Notes under the pieces: generated by a model
What the model was told of the DNA's origin: nothing
Seen by the model: the letters and a program-made list of their open reading frames with translations, nothing else
Databases searched by the model: none
NCBI GenBank assembly: GCA_047974745.1
Contig: JBKECO010000060.1
Span: forward strand, 1-57,818
Reading direction: 5' to 3'
DNA: 57,818 nt
Source of the DNA: JBKECO01 sp047974745
GTDB lineage: Bacteria; Bacillota; Clostridia; Lachnospirales; Lachnospiraceae
In this document: piece after piece, positions 1 to 7,821 of the stretch
Position numbering within the stretch: the first letter of the stretch is position 1
Layout of the letters: each line of letters opens with the position of its first letter
Translations under genes and position numbers: made by a program

Positions 1-160
1 TATAAAGGACAGAAAACCGCTCCTCCTTAATCGCAGGAAAAACAATATCTGCAAAATCTTTGCACCAGGAATTCATAATCATTTTTTGTGTTCTTGGTGT
101 TTGATTGAGAAAACTGTCATTCAGAGTAATCTGTTGTGTTTGATTTGTTTTAAAAGACAT
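1..160 (-). CDS. Transposase N-terminus (DUF772/IS1182-like), cut by window edge
   Basis: This is the first 53 codons of a leftward gene that runs off the window. The start ATG is at 160, with a good Shine-Dalgarno (AGGTGAGG) about 10 bases before it. The visible protein begins MSFKTNQTQQITLNDSF and continues with a region ending RFSVLYS-like. This resembles the N-terminus of DDE transposases carrying a DUF772 domain (IS1182 and related). The catalytic domain lies outside the window, so the family call is tentative and I cannot tell whether the gene is intact. A long palindrome at 221-253 upstream of the start fits the element's right end. Confidence 0.6.
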   Translation of the reverse strand, partial: MSFKTNQTQQITLNDSFLNQTPRTQKMIMNSWCKDFADIVFPAIKEERFSVLY

Positions 161-220
161 GTCCTGTACCTCACCTTTTCATATGCCTTTATTATACTAT
201 ATTTGGTGAGGATTTTGATG

Positions 221-253
221 ACTTGGTGTCTACTTTTGACACCTTAACCAAGT
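221..253. repeat. Palindrome at probable IS end; copy of inverted repeat
   Basis: The arms ACTTGG/CCAAGT and GGTGTC/GACACC form a 33-base nested palindrome upstream of the transposase. Its right half, TTTTGACACCTTAACCAA (234-251), recurs as an exact 18-bp inverted copy at 3100-3117. It is probably the terminal inverted repeat of the insertion sequence. The exact element tip is not determined. Confidence 0.5.
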
Positions 254-526
254 TTAATTTTACAATATTTGATAACAGTGTCAAAAGTGTTTCTGCACGT
301 CATGCTTGCATGTAAGTGAAGAATACACTTTATGACACGCCCCACAATGAGGATGTAGTGGGGCGCAGCTCCACGGGAATCCGAATTGTGGGGTGGATTG
401 TGGGAGTGCGCAGCACGGATCAATCCACGTTATCAAATCTCCCGTTTGACGCTAGAATTTATCATTTATTTAGGCATTATCATTTATTTTGCTATTACCA
501 TACTCCCACCTTATCCTACACCACAG

Positions 527-555
527 TTTACTTTCCAAGGGTTTCTGATTATAAT
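527..555 (+). promoter_or_regulatory. Sigma-A type promoter for SDR gene
   Basis: TTTACT at 527-532 and a perfect TATAAT at 550-555 are separated by 17 bases. The -10 element lies about 40 bases before the SDR start codon. Confidence 0.6.
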
Positions 556-594
556 ATAAAAGATTCAAGCAGACCCAACATGAGGTGACGAATA

Positions 595-1329
595 ATGAAA
601 AGAAGAACGGTCCTAATCACAGGCGCCTCCAGAGGAATTGGAAGAGCTCTTGCTGCCGCATTTGCCAAAGAGGGTTATGATCTGATCCTAAATTGCAGAA
701 ATTCCAGGGAGAGCCTGATGGAATATGCAAATGTGCTTGAAGAGACCTATAAAATAAAATATCTTATCTGCTGTGGTGATGTAGGTGATTTTGACTTTGT
801 AGTCGAGATGTTCCATGATATAGGATCATTTTGCGAGGGACCTGATGTTGTGATCAACAATGCAGGTATTTCCTACCATGGGCTGTTAAGTGAAATGGAT
901 ATTTCTGACTGGAATCGAATCATCTCTACGAATCTGACTGCTGTATTTTCCTGCTCCAAGCTTGCAATCGAGCACATGCTGCGACAAAAAAGTGGAAGGA
1001 TCATCAATATTTCATCTGTCTGGGGGATCACTGGTGCATCTTGTGAAACAGCCTATTCTGCTACCAAGGGAGGCCTCAATGCAATGACGAAGGCTCTTGC
1101 CAAGGAACTGGCTCCAAGTAATATATCGGTAAACGCCATTGCGTGTGGAGTTGTGGAAACCGACATGAATACATTCCTCACGCAATCCGAACAAGAATCT
1201 CTGAAAGAAGAAATTCCAGCAGGTCGTTTTGCTGCCCCGGAGGAAGTGGCCGACCTCGCCGTATCAATTGCAGCTTCCAGCTCCTATATGACAGGACAGA
1301 TCATAACTATCGATGGTGGTTGGATATAA
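595..1329 (+). CDS. Short-chain dehydrogenase/reductase (FabG-like)
   Basis: This is a 244-residue classical SDR, a cytosolic NAD(P)H oxidoreductase. It shows the nucleotide-binding TGASRGIG motif near residues 8-15, the NNAG motif near residue 88, the catalytic YSATK (Tyr-x-x-x-Lys) near residue 154 and the C-terminal IDGGW typical of FabG relatives. Length and motif order match 3-oxoacyl-ACP reductase. The sequence does not prove a fatty-acid substrate, and no fab genes are nearby, so it may reduce another ketone. The start follows an AGGTGA site at normal spacing. It sits alone in an islet between a transposase end and the cob operon, followed by a small regulator on the same strand, which suggests accessory DNA. 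Confidence 0.85.
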   Translation: MKRRTVLITGASRGIGRALAAAFAKEGYDLILNCRNSRESLMEYANVLEETYKIKYLICCGDVGDFDFVVEMFHDIGSFCEGPDVVINNAGISYHGLLSEMDISDWNRIISTNLTAVFSCSKLAIEHMLRQKSGRIINISSVWGITGASCETAYSATKGGLNAMTKALAKELAPSNISVNAIACGVVETDMNTFLTQSEQESLKEEIPAGRFAAPEEVADLAVSIAASSSYMTGQIITIDGGWI

Positions 1330-1458
1330 TACCAAATAAATCTATTCATTATGCGTATTTTCTCTCTATCTTTTTTGCACATATATGCAAATTGCTCATT
1401 ATTCACACATTTTACCTTGAGTGCGATACTATATTATCACAAATATAATTGCAAAGAG

Positions 1459-1818
1459 GTGAGTACGATCGAAGGTAATTTCGAAACCAATATAGGAAAT
1501 CAAATTCGCTTGCTTTTAGAACAAGAAGGCTTAAGTCAAAAGGATCTGGCTAACGAAATGAATATATCACCAACGACCTTGAACGGTTATATTCGAAACC
1601 GAAGAATGCCTGATGCAAGGACTCTTCTGCGACTTTCTGCTTATTTCCATACAACTGTCGACTATATCTGTGGACTTACAGAAATTCGTGATTCCGCTGT
1701 GTGCTCTTACAACGAAAAGGAGCAGCAACTAATTCAGGTCTATCGAAGCATCCCTGATGAAAGAAAGCCGCTTTTTATTGAGACCGGCAAGCTATTTTCT
1801 GAAACTAAATTGATCTGA
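1459..1818 (+). CDS. Small Cro/CI-type HTH transcriptional regulator
   Basis: This DNA-binding protein of about 119 residues has an N-terminal HTH_3 (Xre) domain: IGNQIRLLLEQEGLSQKDLA, then an NISPTTLNGY recognition helix, then a conserved LLRLSAYFHTTVDY segment. A short C-terminal tail follows with no recognised domain. The reading frame stays open back to an ATG at 1351, but that would add about 36 hydrophobic residues unlike the family. The strong Shine-Dalgarno (AAAGAGGTGAG, 1453-1463) lies 5 bases before an ATC codon at 1468, and the GTG at 1459 lies inside it. The true start is therefore uncertain (GTG 1459 or a rare ATC 1468). The stop codon sits within the first unit of a 21-bp tandem repeat. 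Target genes are unknown. Confidence 0.75.
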   Translation: MSTIEGNFETNIGNQIRLLLEQEGLSQKDLANEMNISPTTLNGYIRNRRMPDARTLLRLSAYFHTTVDYICGLTEIRDSAVCSYNEKEQQLIQVYRSIPDERKPLFIETGKLFSETKLI

Positions 1819-1862
1819 ACTGAATCTAAATTGATCTGAACTGAATCTAAATTGATCTGAAC
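1807..1862. repeat. 21-bp tandem direct repeat (2.7 copies)
   Basis: Units at 1807-1827, 1828-1848 and 1849-1862 (partial) are identical; each starts AAATTGATCTGAAC. The first unit contains the stop codon of the HTH gene. It could have arisen by slippage or could serve as an operator array for the adjacent regulator. Confidence 0.9.
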
Positions 1863-1924
1863 ATTTCTCATTACCTGACAATTCTAGTGTATCTACTAAT
1901 TATTACTCATTGACTCATATAGAG

Positions 1925-2932
1925 TCAGTCAGTGACTGTTACAACACAGACAGCCTTCGCTCCATCTTCTTTGATCGAGATCTGCGCTGTACCTTTTCGG
2001 ATTCCCTGGACATTACCATTCTCATCTACAATCGCCACTGCACAATTACTAGAGGTAAACTGTGGCTTATTCCCAGAGTTTACCGTGTACTGCAGTTGAC
2101 TGCTCTTTTTGCATTTCAACGTAATTTCTTTGCTCTGAACAGTGATTTTGGGTTTCTTCACTGTGATCTCACAGGTCCTTTTTACACCATCTACTGTCGC
2201 GCTTATGATTGCCGATCCGTTCTTCTTTGCAACAACGACGCCTTTTGCAGATACTGTCGCAACACTTGTGTTACTGCTTTTGTACACTGGCACCATTTTT
2301 GAACTGCTTTTTACTGTTAGATGTAAGCTCTGATTGCGAAACAGGCTCTTTCTGGCATGGCTGAGCTTAACGGCCGGCTCCTTCACCCTGACTTTGCATT
2401 TGACACTTGCCTTATCTGATGTGACGGTGATGACCGCCTCTCCAGCTTTTTTCCCAAGGATCCTGCCATTTTGATCTACTTCAGCAACGCTGCTCTTACT
2501 GCTGCGAAAGGACGGAACTGCACCAGTTGAAACTCTCGCCTTCAGTGAATATTCACTTCCCTTTTGCAGGCTGATCGTATCCTTTGAAAGGGAAATACTG
2601 GTTGCTTCCGCCCGGATCCTGCAGCTGACTTTACTGCCCTTTACCTTCACTGTAATTCTTGTGGTTCCAGCAGCCTTGGCTGTAATAGTTCCAAAGTCAT
2701 CGACCGATGCTACTTTGCTATTGCTGCTTTTAAAAGTCGCAGGTTCGAACAAAGACGAGGATATGTAATGCAGTTGAAATTCCTCGCCGATCTTCATGTT
2801 CTTTTGTGTTTCATTTAATAGGATAATTGGATATTTTGTGGATGCTTCTACCTGAAGCAGAGATGAAGCTTTGAATGACTGGCATAGAAATACCGCCATA
2901 AAAAGAATAAAAATGATATTTTTTTTGTTCAT
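1925..2932 (-). CDS. Secreted protein with tandem bacterial Ig-like (Big_2) domains
   Basis: This 335-residue exported protein has an N-terminal signal peptide (MNKKNIIFILFMAVFLCQSF). After it come about four Big_2-type beta-sandwich repeats, each with the pattern 'SSNSKVASVDDFGTITAKAAGTT' in variant forms (V-A-x-V-D-x-x-G-x-I-x-x-K-x-x-G). There is no sortase motif, lipobox or catalytic domain. It is probably a cell-surface or secreted adhesive or spacer protein, with ligand unknown. I chose ATG 2932 because GGGGAG lies at good spacing before it; the frame is open 19 codons further upstream without such a site. It converges on the HTH gene. A small palindrome (TGACTC-ATAT-GAGTCA) just past its stop may act as a weak terminator. 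Confidence 0.85.
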   Translation of the reverse strand: MNKKNIIFILFMAVFLCQSFKASSLLQVEASTKYPIILLNETQKNMKIGEEFQLHYISSSLFEPATFKSSNSKVASVDDFGTITAKAAGTTRITVKVKGSKVSCRIRAEATSISLSKDTISLQKGSEYSLKARVSTGAVPSFRSSKSSVAEVDQNGRILGKKAGEAVITVTSDKASVKCKVRVKEPAVKLSHARKSLFRNQSLHLTVKSSSKMVPVYKSSNTSVATVSAKGVVVAKKNGSAIISATVDGVKRTCEITVKKPKITVQSKEITLKCKKSSQLQYTVNSGNKPQFTSSNCAVAIVDENGNVQGIRKGTAQISIKEDGAKAVCVVTVTD

Positions 2933-3083
2933 ACTCACTCCCCTTTGTGATAGGAATGAGAAATGTATCAGATAAGAACATCTTATCATAGATTCCGTTT
3001 TATGTAAACCTTAGGATCCAACTAACTAACAGCAGCATAGCAGGCATGCAAAGCGAAGAAACCAAATAGCAACGGTTAGAGAA

Positions 3084-3117
3084 TTTTAACACCCTAACAT
3101 TGGTTAAGGTGTCAAAA
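3084..3117 (-). terminator. Probable terminator of the cob operon, containing the 18-bp repeat
   Basis: On the minus strand, ACACCTTAAC-CAAT-GTTAGGGTGT forms a near-perfect 10-bp stem followed by TAAAATT, about 50 bases after the last cob gene. Bases 3100-3117 are the exact inverse of 234-251 near the transposase, so the hairpin may derive from an insertion-sequence end. Confidence 0.55.
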
Positions 3118-3167
3118 CAGCCAGCCTATTTATTTACGGATAGTTTTGCATTGCACTCCCACAATCC

Positions 3168-4856
3168 TCATTGTGTCTCAATGACCTGCTGGATATGGGC
3201 AACAAATCGATTCCTTACCGCGTCATATTCTCCAAGTCCTCTTAGCACACAACGAACCTGATACCCTTTATTGGTAAAACGGGAATACCAGGAGTCTTCA
3301 TTTTGACCAGAGAGGTCATTTTTTGCATGGTCGCCCGCCACGATCATAAAAGGTGCTAGACACAGCTTTTTATATCCCGAGGATTCAAGAAGGCCTAAAA
3401 TGGATTCAAAGCTTGGGTAAGCTTCTACCGTTCCAAGGAATATATTAGGATATCCGCGATCCTTGAATTCATAGTCGAGTGCTGCATAAATAGCATTTGC
3501 AAAGTGGGTCGTTCCATGCCCCATTAGAACCAGCGCTTCCTCCTTTTCGAGGTCAGAAAATTCCTCTGCAACGGCCTGAATGACTTTTTCATTGTCGATA
3601 TTAGTCGTAAGTAAGGGATCACCAAATTGAATTCTGCGAAATGCACTCGCTGCTTTGAGTGCATCCTCTTTCATCAAGTCGTTCTCCACTCCGTTGATCA
3701 CATGTGTCGGTTGCACGATCACATCTGTTATGCCATCCTTTTTCATGGTATCGAAAGCTTCCTTGACACTCATGACATACATCTTGTCACGCTCTGCAAT
3801 TTTTTTTCGAATCATTCCACTTGTCCATGCCCGGTATACCGTATGATCTGTGAATGATGCCCTGATATCTTCCTCGATTCTGTCGATCGTTAATTTTCTC
3901 GTATCCTCATGTGAGGTTCCAAAACTGACTACCAATATTGCTTTTTTCACTTCTCTACTCAAATCCTTATTTTCCCCCAACTCTCTTCGTTCTTGTTTTA
4001 CATCTTCACTATTTCGTATCATAGCTTCCAGCTCCGCAAGGTTTTTTGGTAGATTACCCGTTAATCGTAAAATCCCGCGACGTTGCATTTTCTCAAACAT
4101 CTGTACTACGGAAGGCTGCTTTAAATGTGTCATTTCCAGCAGACGCTTATTGGCAAAGATCTCCTGGGGATCTCCCTGGGCTGCCACTCTGCCCTCATGA
4201 AATAAAATGACCTCTTCTGCCCATTCATAAGCATAATTGACATCATGTGTTGCGATCATTACTGTAATATGCTGCTCAATCATCTGCTGGATGACCTGTT
4301 CGAGCAGAGTCACATGATAGGGATCAAGTGCTGCTGCAGGCTCATCTAAAATCATAAGTCCCGGCTTCATGACTAATACATCTGCAATAGAAACCTGCTT
4401 TTTCTGCCCACCACTCAAAGCATGTGTCGGCCGATCCCGATAAGCTGTCACGGACAGCTGCTCCATGACAGCCTCTACCTCCTCTTTCGCTTCCTCTCTT
4501 GTCGCTCCCTTGTTCAAGATTCCAAAGGAGATTTCCTGGTAGACACTAGAGGAGAAAAGCTGTGTGTCCGGATCCTGAAATACGATCCCAACCTCACTGC
4601 GCAGCTTCAAGAGACCTTTTTTCGTGTAGTCATAGGGTTCTTCATTCAGATACAGCATTCCTTGCTGTGGCTTCAGGATTCCATTGCAACATAGAAAAAA
4701 TGTAGACTTCCCAGATCCATTTGCTCCCATCACAGCGATTTTTTTACCCTTAGGAATCCTGATATTTAAATTTTTCAGAGAAGGTTCTTTCTCTCCCTCA
4801 TAGGAAAAAAATAGATTTTCTCCTCGGATGATATCCGAATTGTGTTCTTTTTGCAT
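3168..4856 (-). CDS. CbiO-CbiK fusion: cobalt importer ATPase plus cobaltochelatase
   Basis: This 562-residue fusion comprises two cobalamin proteins. Residues 1-275 are an ECF-type ABC ATPase (CbiO) with Walker A GANGSGKST (44-52), Q-loop VFQDPD (92-97), signature LSGGQ (147-151), Walker B LMILDEP (167-173) and switch His (204). A charged linker of about 30 residues follows. Residues 305-562 are an anaerobic sirohydrochlorin cobaltochelatase (CbiK) with SFGTSHEDT (311-319), MGHGTTH (445-451) and GDH (508-510). By family alignment the last two carry the metal-handling histidines. The usual separate proteins together sum to about this length, so neither half is truncated. It is the last gene of the operon, 22 bases after cbiQ. 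The fusion would couple cobalt import to insertion into sirohydrochlorin; that is inference. Confidence 0.9.
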   Translation of the reverse strand: MQKEHNSDIIRGENLFFSYEGEKEPSLKNLNIRIPKGKKIAVMGANGSGKSTFFLCCNGILKPQQGMLYLNEEPYDYTKKGLLKLRSEVGIVFQDPDTQLFSSSVYQEISFGILNKGATREEAKEEVEAVMEQLSVTAYRDRPTHALSGGQKKQVSIADVLVMKPGLMILDEPAAALDPYHVTLLEQVIQQMIEQHITVMIATHDVNYAYEWAEEVILFHEGRVAAQGDPQEIFANKRLLEMTHLKQPSVVQMFEKMQRRGILRLTGNLPKNLAELEAMIRNSEDVKQERRELGENKDLSREVKKAILVVSFGTSHEDTRKLTIDRIEEDIRASFTDHTVYRAWTSGMIRKKIAERDKMYVMSVKEAFDTMKKDGITDVIVQPTHVINGVENDLMKEDALKAASAFRRIQFGDPLLTTNIDNEKVIQAVAEEFSDLEKEEALVLMGHGTTHFANAIYAALDYEFKDRGYPNIFLGTVEAYPSFESILGLLESSGYKKLCLAPFMIVAGDHAKNDLSGQNEDSWYSRFTNKGYQVRCVLRGLGEYDAVRNRFVAHIQQVIETQ

Positions 4857-4878
4857 GTTTTTATCCTCATCTCGACTG

Positions 4879-5658
4879 CTAAATTCCCAGATATATGACC
4901 GCTAGTCCTGTCAGTACATAGAACATTCCCAGTCCGGCGAACATGGCTGTCTGCTGAACCCGCAGCGGAATGGATTCCTCCAGCACATTTAACGTCCCCT
5001 GAAAACACCTGGACTCCATTGCATCATAGATCGCAAAGGATCTTTTCATTGCAAGTATAAAAAGCGAGCTACCAAGAAGTCCGAAGGATTTGAACTGAGT
5101 TCTAAGTGTCTGATTTGACAGCCTTGATTGCTGTGAGATCTGTATCTGATGTGCCGTTTCCTGAAGCAGAAAAATAAAGCGGTAGATCAGGAGCATCAGT
5201 TCGACCAGCAGATCCGGACAATGCATTTTTCGCAGTGCCATCAAAACGTCGGTCATAGGTGTCGTGAAGGAAAGAGCATAAAGCCCTGTCACACTGGCAA
5301 TGGCAGTCGTTAAGAGCTGCAGACCATAAAAAAGCTGATCTCGTGTATTGGTGATATAAAAGGATCCGATCGGAATCGCAAATCCATCCATAGGGTTTTC
5401 AGAAATATGAAAGAGGATTGCCGCTGTGCTTAATAATAAGAAGGTCGCTGGAATCCGCAATGATTTCAAATATCCCCGCATGGGACTTTTGCCGATCACC
5501 GTGATCAGTATTGTATTCCCGGCAAATACTGCCAGAGAGACAGGGATATTTTTCAGTGCGATGCACAAGATAATGCAAAACACGGAATAGATGCATTTTA
5601 CAACAGGATTCCAGTTTCTGAGCTTTGAATGATAAGCATATTGGTCTATGCTGTGCAT
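4879..5658 (-). CDS. cbiQ: Cobalt ECF transporter transmembrane subunit CbiQ
   Basis: This 259-residue integral membrane T-component of the energy-coupling-factor cobalt importer has about five hydrophobic segments, including KCIYSVFCIILCIALKNI near the N-terminus. A C-terminal AMESRCF element resembles the coupling-helix motif (A-M-x-x-R-x) that contacts the ATPase. It would partner with the CbiO half of the next gene. The substrate-capture subunits CbiM and CbiN are absent from the window, so the importer must use a CbiM encoded elsewhere or another S component. It starts 3 bases after the cbiC stop, implying translational coupling. Confidence 0.85.
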   Translation of the reverse strand: MHSIDQYAYHSKLRNWNPVVKCIYSVFCIILCIALKNIPVSLAVFAGNTILITVIGKSPMRGYLKSLRIPATFLLLSTAAILFHISENPMDGFAIPIGSFYITNTRDQLFYGLQLLTTAIASVTGLYALSFTTPMTDVLMALRKMHCPDLLVELMLLIYRFIFLLQETAHQIQISQQSRLSNQTLRTQFKSFGLLGSSLFILAMKRSFAIYDAMESRCFQGTLNVLEESIPLRVQQTAMFAGLGMFYVLTGLAVIYLGI

Positions 5659-5660
5659 TG

Positions 5661-6302
5661 TTATTCCTCTTCTCTTTTTAGTCGGTAGAGCAGTGCATTG
5701 CAGATACAGGCTGCTATGTTGCTGCCCCCTTTTCTTCCTTTTGCCACAATACAGGGAATTTCAGTCTCGATCAACTGTTCCTTGGAGGCAATCACATTCA
5801 CAAAGCCGACAGGAACACCGATCACAAGCTCTGGGTTCAATTCCTTTGATCCATACAGTCTGACGATTTCAATCAACGCTGTTGGTGCGTTACCAATGGC
5901 AAATATGACAGGACGATCCAGCTTCGCCGCCAGCTCCATGCTGACAGATGCTCTTGTGACCCCACGCTCTTTTGCGATTGCTGCTGTCTCTTCATCCGCA
6001 ATAAAGCAAAAGACTTCGCCGCCATATTTTGCCAGCTCTGTTTTGTTGATTCCAGACTTTGCCATGTTCGTATCTGTCACGATGCAGGCTCCTTTTTTTA
6101 TTGCCTCTAGTGCCTTATGGACTACATCCTCGCTAAAATACATAGTGTCAGCATAGTCAAAATCAGCACTGGTATGAATACATCGCTTAACGATATCCTC
6201 TGTACCTTCCTGGAGGACCTTATCCCCTAACTCCTCGGTGATGATCTCAAAGCTTCTTTTTTCAATTTCCTCAGGTCTCACGTTTTCAAATTCAATTTTC
6301 AT
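5661..6302 (-). CDS. cbiC: Cobalt-precorrin-8 methylmutase
   Basis: This 213-residue CbiC moves the C-11 methyl group to C-12 of the corrin ring, giving cobyrinate. Visible family features are RSFEIITEEL near the N-terminus, a catalytic-His-containing RCIHTSADFDYAD segment, DTNMAKSGI, and the GxxxGFVNVxxSKE region (GVPVGFVNVIASKEQL). I chose the ATG at 6302, preceded by GAGAGGA, over an upstream start at 6338 because the extra 12 residues are not family-like. The gene overlaps the end of cbiP by 11 bases. Confidence 0.93.
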   Translation of the reverse strand: MKIEFENVRPEEIEKRSFEIITEELGDKVLQEGTEDIVKRCIHTSADFDYADTMYFSEDVVHKALEAIKKGACIVTDTNMAKSGINKTELAKYGGEVFCFIADEETAAIAKERGVTRASVSMELAAKLDRPVIFAIGNAPTALIEIVRLYGSKELNPELVIGVPVGFVNVIASKEQLIETEIPCIVAKGRKGGSNIAACICNALLYRLKREEE

Positions 6303-7821
6303 TTGCTGATTCCTCTCTATGGATTCCCATGGCAGCATATATACTCGGCAGATCTAGACTTTCTCTTAGCTGGTCCGCAAGCAGGTCATATTGTGTTTCC
6401 TTATATGCTCCATAATCGAATTGTGGCAGCTCTGCAATTTCTATTCCCTTTTTTTGTGCTATGATTTCAATCAACCCGGTGGCAATCTCCGATCTGTCGA
6501 AGATACCATGGACATATGTTCCGCAGACATTGCCGCTGACAGCACCATCCATGGATACGGTACCTGACACCTGATCCTTCATTGTTCCAAAGCTTGGCAG
6601 ATCTGCTAAAAATTGTGTTTTTCCCATATGAATCTCGTAACCTTCAAAGACTCTTCCGTTCAGCTTGGAATAAACACCCGTCACTTCATTTACAGTTCCT
6701 TGCACCCGTGTTCTGGTCTTTTCTCCTGTAAATATGGTCTTCATTGCAAGCAGTCCCATGCCTCGAATCTCTCCGCCGGATTCCACTCCTAGTGGATCTG
6801 ATAGGATCTCACCCAGCATCTGATAGCCGCCGCAGATTCCAAAAATCAATGTTCCGGCTCCACATTCCTTTAGGATCGCTGTTTCAAGACCATTTTGTCT
6901 CATCCATAGCAGATCCTCCATTGTGTTCTTGGTACCGGGAAGCAGTATCAGATCCGGATGTTTTAGTTCGAGAATTGAGGTAACATATCTGACGGAAACG
7001 CCTTCCATACAGGAAAGGGCATTAAAATCTGTAAAATTAGAGATCCTTGGGATCCGGATAACGGCAATATCGATCAACCCTGTTTCTTTCCGTACATCCA
7101 AACGATCACTCAGACTATCCTCATCCTCGATGTCCAGCTTCATATAGGGTGTCACTCCAAGAACTGGAATCCCGGCTCTTTCCTCCAGTTCCCAAATGCC
7201 TGGATCCAGTATGGAACGATCTCCTCGGAATTTATTGATGATCAGGCCTTTGATCCGGTCTCGCTCTGATTCCTCAAGTAACTGTATGGTTCCAAGCAGC
7301 TGGGCAAAAACACCGCCGCGATCGATATCTCCCACCAGAAGTACAGGTGCATCTGCCATTTCGGCCATTCCCATATTGACGATGTCGTCCTGCTTCAGGT
7401 TGATTTCCGCCGGACTGCCAGCTCCCTCCAGAACAATGATATCGAACCTCTCGCTGAGGTTGTTGTAAGACTTCATGATTTCCGGAATCAGTTCCTTTTT
7501 AAAAGTAAAGTAATCTCTTGCACTCATATTCTGGAACACTTCCCCATTGATAATCACCTGGGAACCTGTATCATTCGTGGGTTTTAAGAGAATTGGATTC
7601 ATTGCAGTTTCAGGAGGGATTCCACTTGCCTCAGCCTGAATCACCTGTGCCCTTCCCATTTCAAGACCATCCTTCGTGATAAAAGAATTCAACGCCATAT
7701 TTTGAGACTTGAACGGTGCTACTCGGTATCCATCCTGTTTAAAAATTCGACACAGCCCTGCTGTCAGCAAGCTCTTGCCTGCATTTGACATGGTCCCTTG
7801 TATCATGATTGATTTTGCCAT
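6292..7821 (-). CDS. cbiP: Cobyric acid synthase (glutamine-hydrolysing)
   Basis: This 509-residue amidotransferase adds four amide groups (b, d, e, g) to adenosylcobyrinate a,c-diamide using glutamine and ATP. The N-terminal dethiobiotin-synthetase-like ATPase starts MAKSIMIQGTMSNAGKS and includes VGDIDRGGVFAQLLG. The C-terminal class I glutamine amidotransferase has the nucleophile in FGICGGYQMLG and the histidine in YVHGIFD. Its length is typical for the family. Its first 83 bases overlap the tail of cobD in another frame, and its end overlaps cbiC. The ATG is at 7821 within the cobD coding region, so translation is probably coupled. Confidence 0.95.
   Translation of the reverse strand: MAKSIMIQGTMSNAGKSLLTAGLCRIFKQDGYRVAPFKSQNMALNSFITKDGLEMGRAQVIQAEASGIPPETAMNPILLKPTNDTGSQVIINGEVFQNMSARDYFTFKKELIPEIMKSYNNLSERFDIIVLEGAGSPAEINLKQDDIVNMGMAEMADAPVLLVGDIDRGGVFAQLLGTIQLLEESERDRIKGLIINKFRGDRSILDPGIWELEERAGIPVLGVTPYMKLDIEDEDSLSDRLDVRKETGLIDIAVIRIPRISNFTDFNALSCMEGVSVRYVTSILELKHPDLILLPGTKNTMEDLLWMRQNGLETAILKECGAGTLIFGICGGYQMLGEILSDPLGVESGGEIRGMGLLAMKTIFTGEKTRTRVQGTVNEVTGVYSKLNGRVFEGYEIHMGKTQFLADLPSFGTMKDQVSGTVSMDGAVSGNVCGTYVHGIFDRSEIATGLIEIIAQKKGIEIAELPQFDYGAYKETQYDLLADQLRESLDLPSIYAAMGIHREESANEN

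Larger units (their letters stand above)
161..594. other. Gene-free stretch between transposase and SDR gene
   Basis: I see no convincing gene in these 434 bases. They hold the transposase leader, a palindrome at 221-253, a 7-bp perfect hairpin (GCCCCAC...GTGGGGC) near 342-367, and the promoter of the following gene at 527-555. Two short words here, CACAATGAGGAT near 343 and GGATTGTGGGAGTGC near 402, recur in inverse orientation around 3150-3175 at the end of the cob operon. That may reflect an old rearrangement. A 90-codon open frame from a GTG at 316 has no ribosome binding site and an unstructured, unlikely sequence. Confidence 0.5.

Noticed and set aside
316..588. 90-codon plus-strand open frame before the SDR gene
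   Set aside because: It starts at a GTG with no ribosome binding site, has odd composition and contains the SDR promoter; it is not a believable protein.
1807..1862. Short CRISPR-like array
   Set aside because: The units are contiguous with no spacers, so it is a plain tandem repeat; no CRISPR array was seen anywhere in the window.
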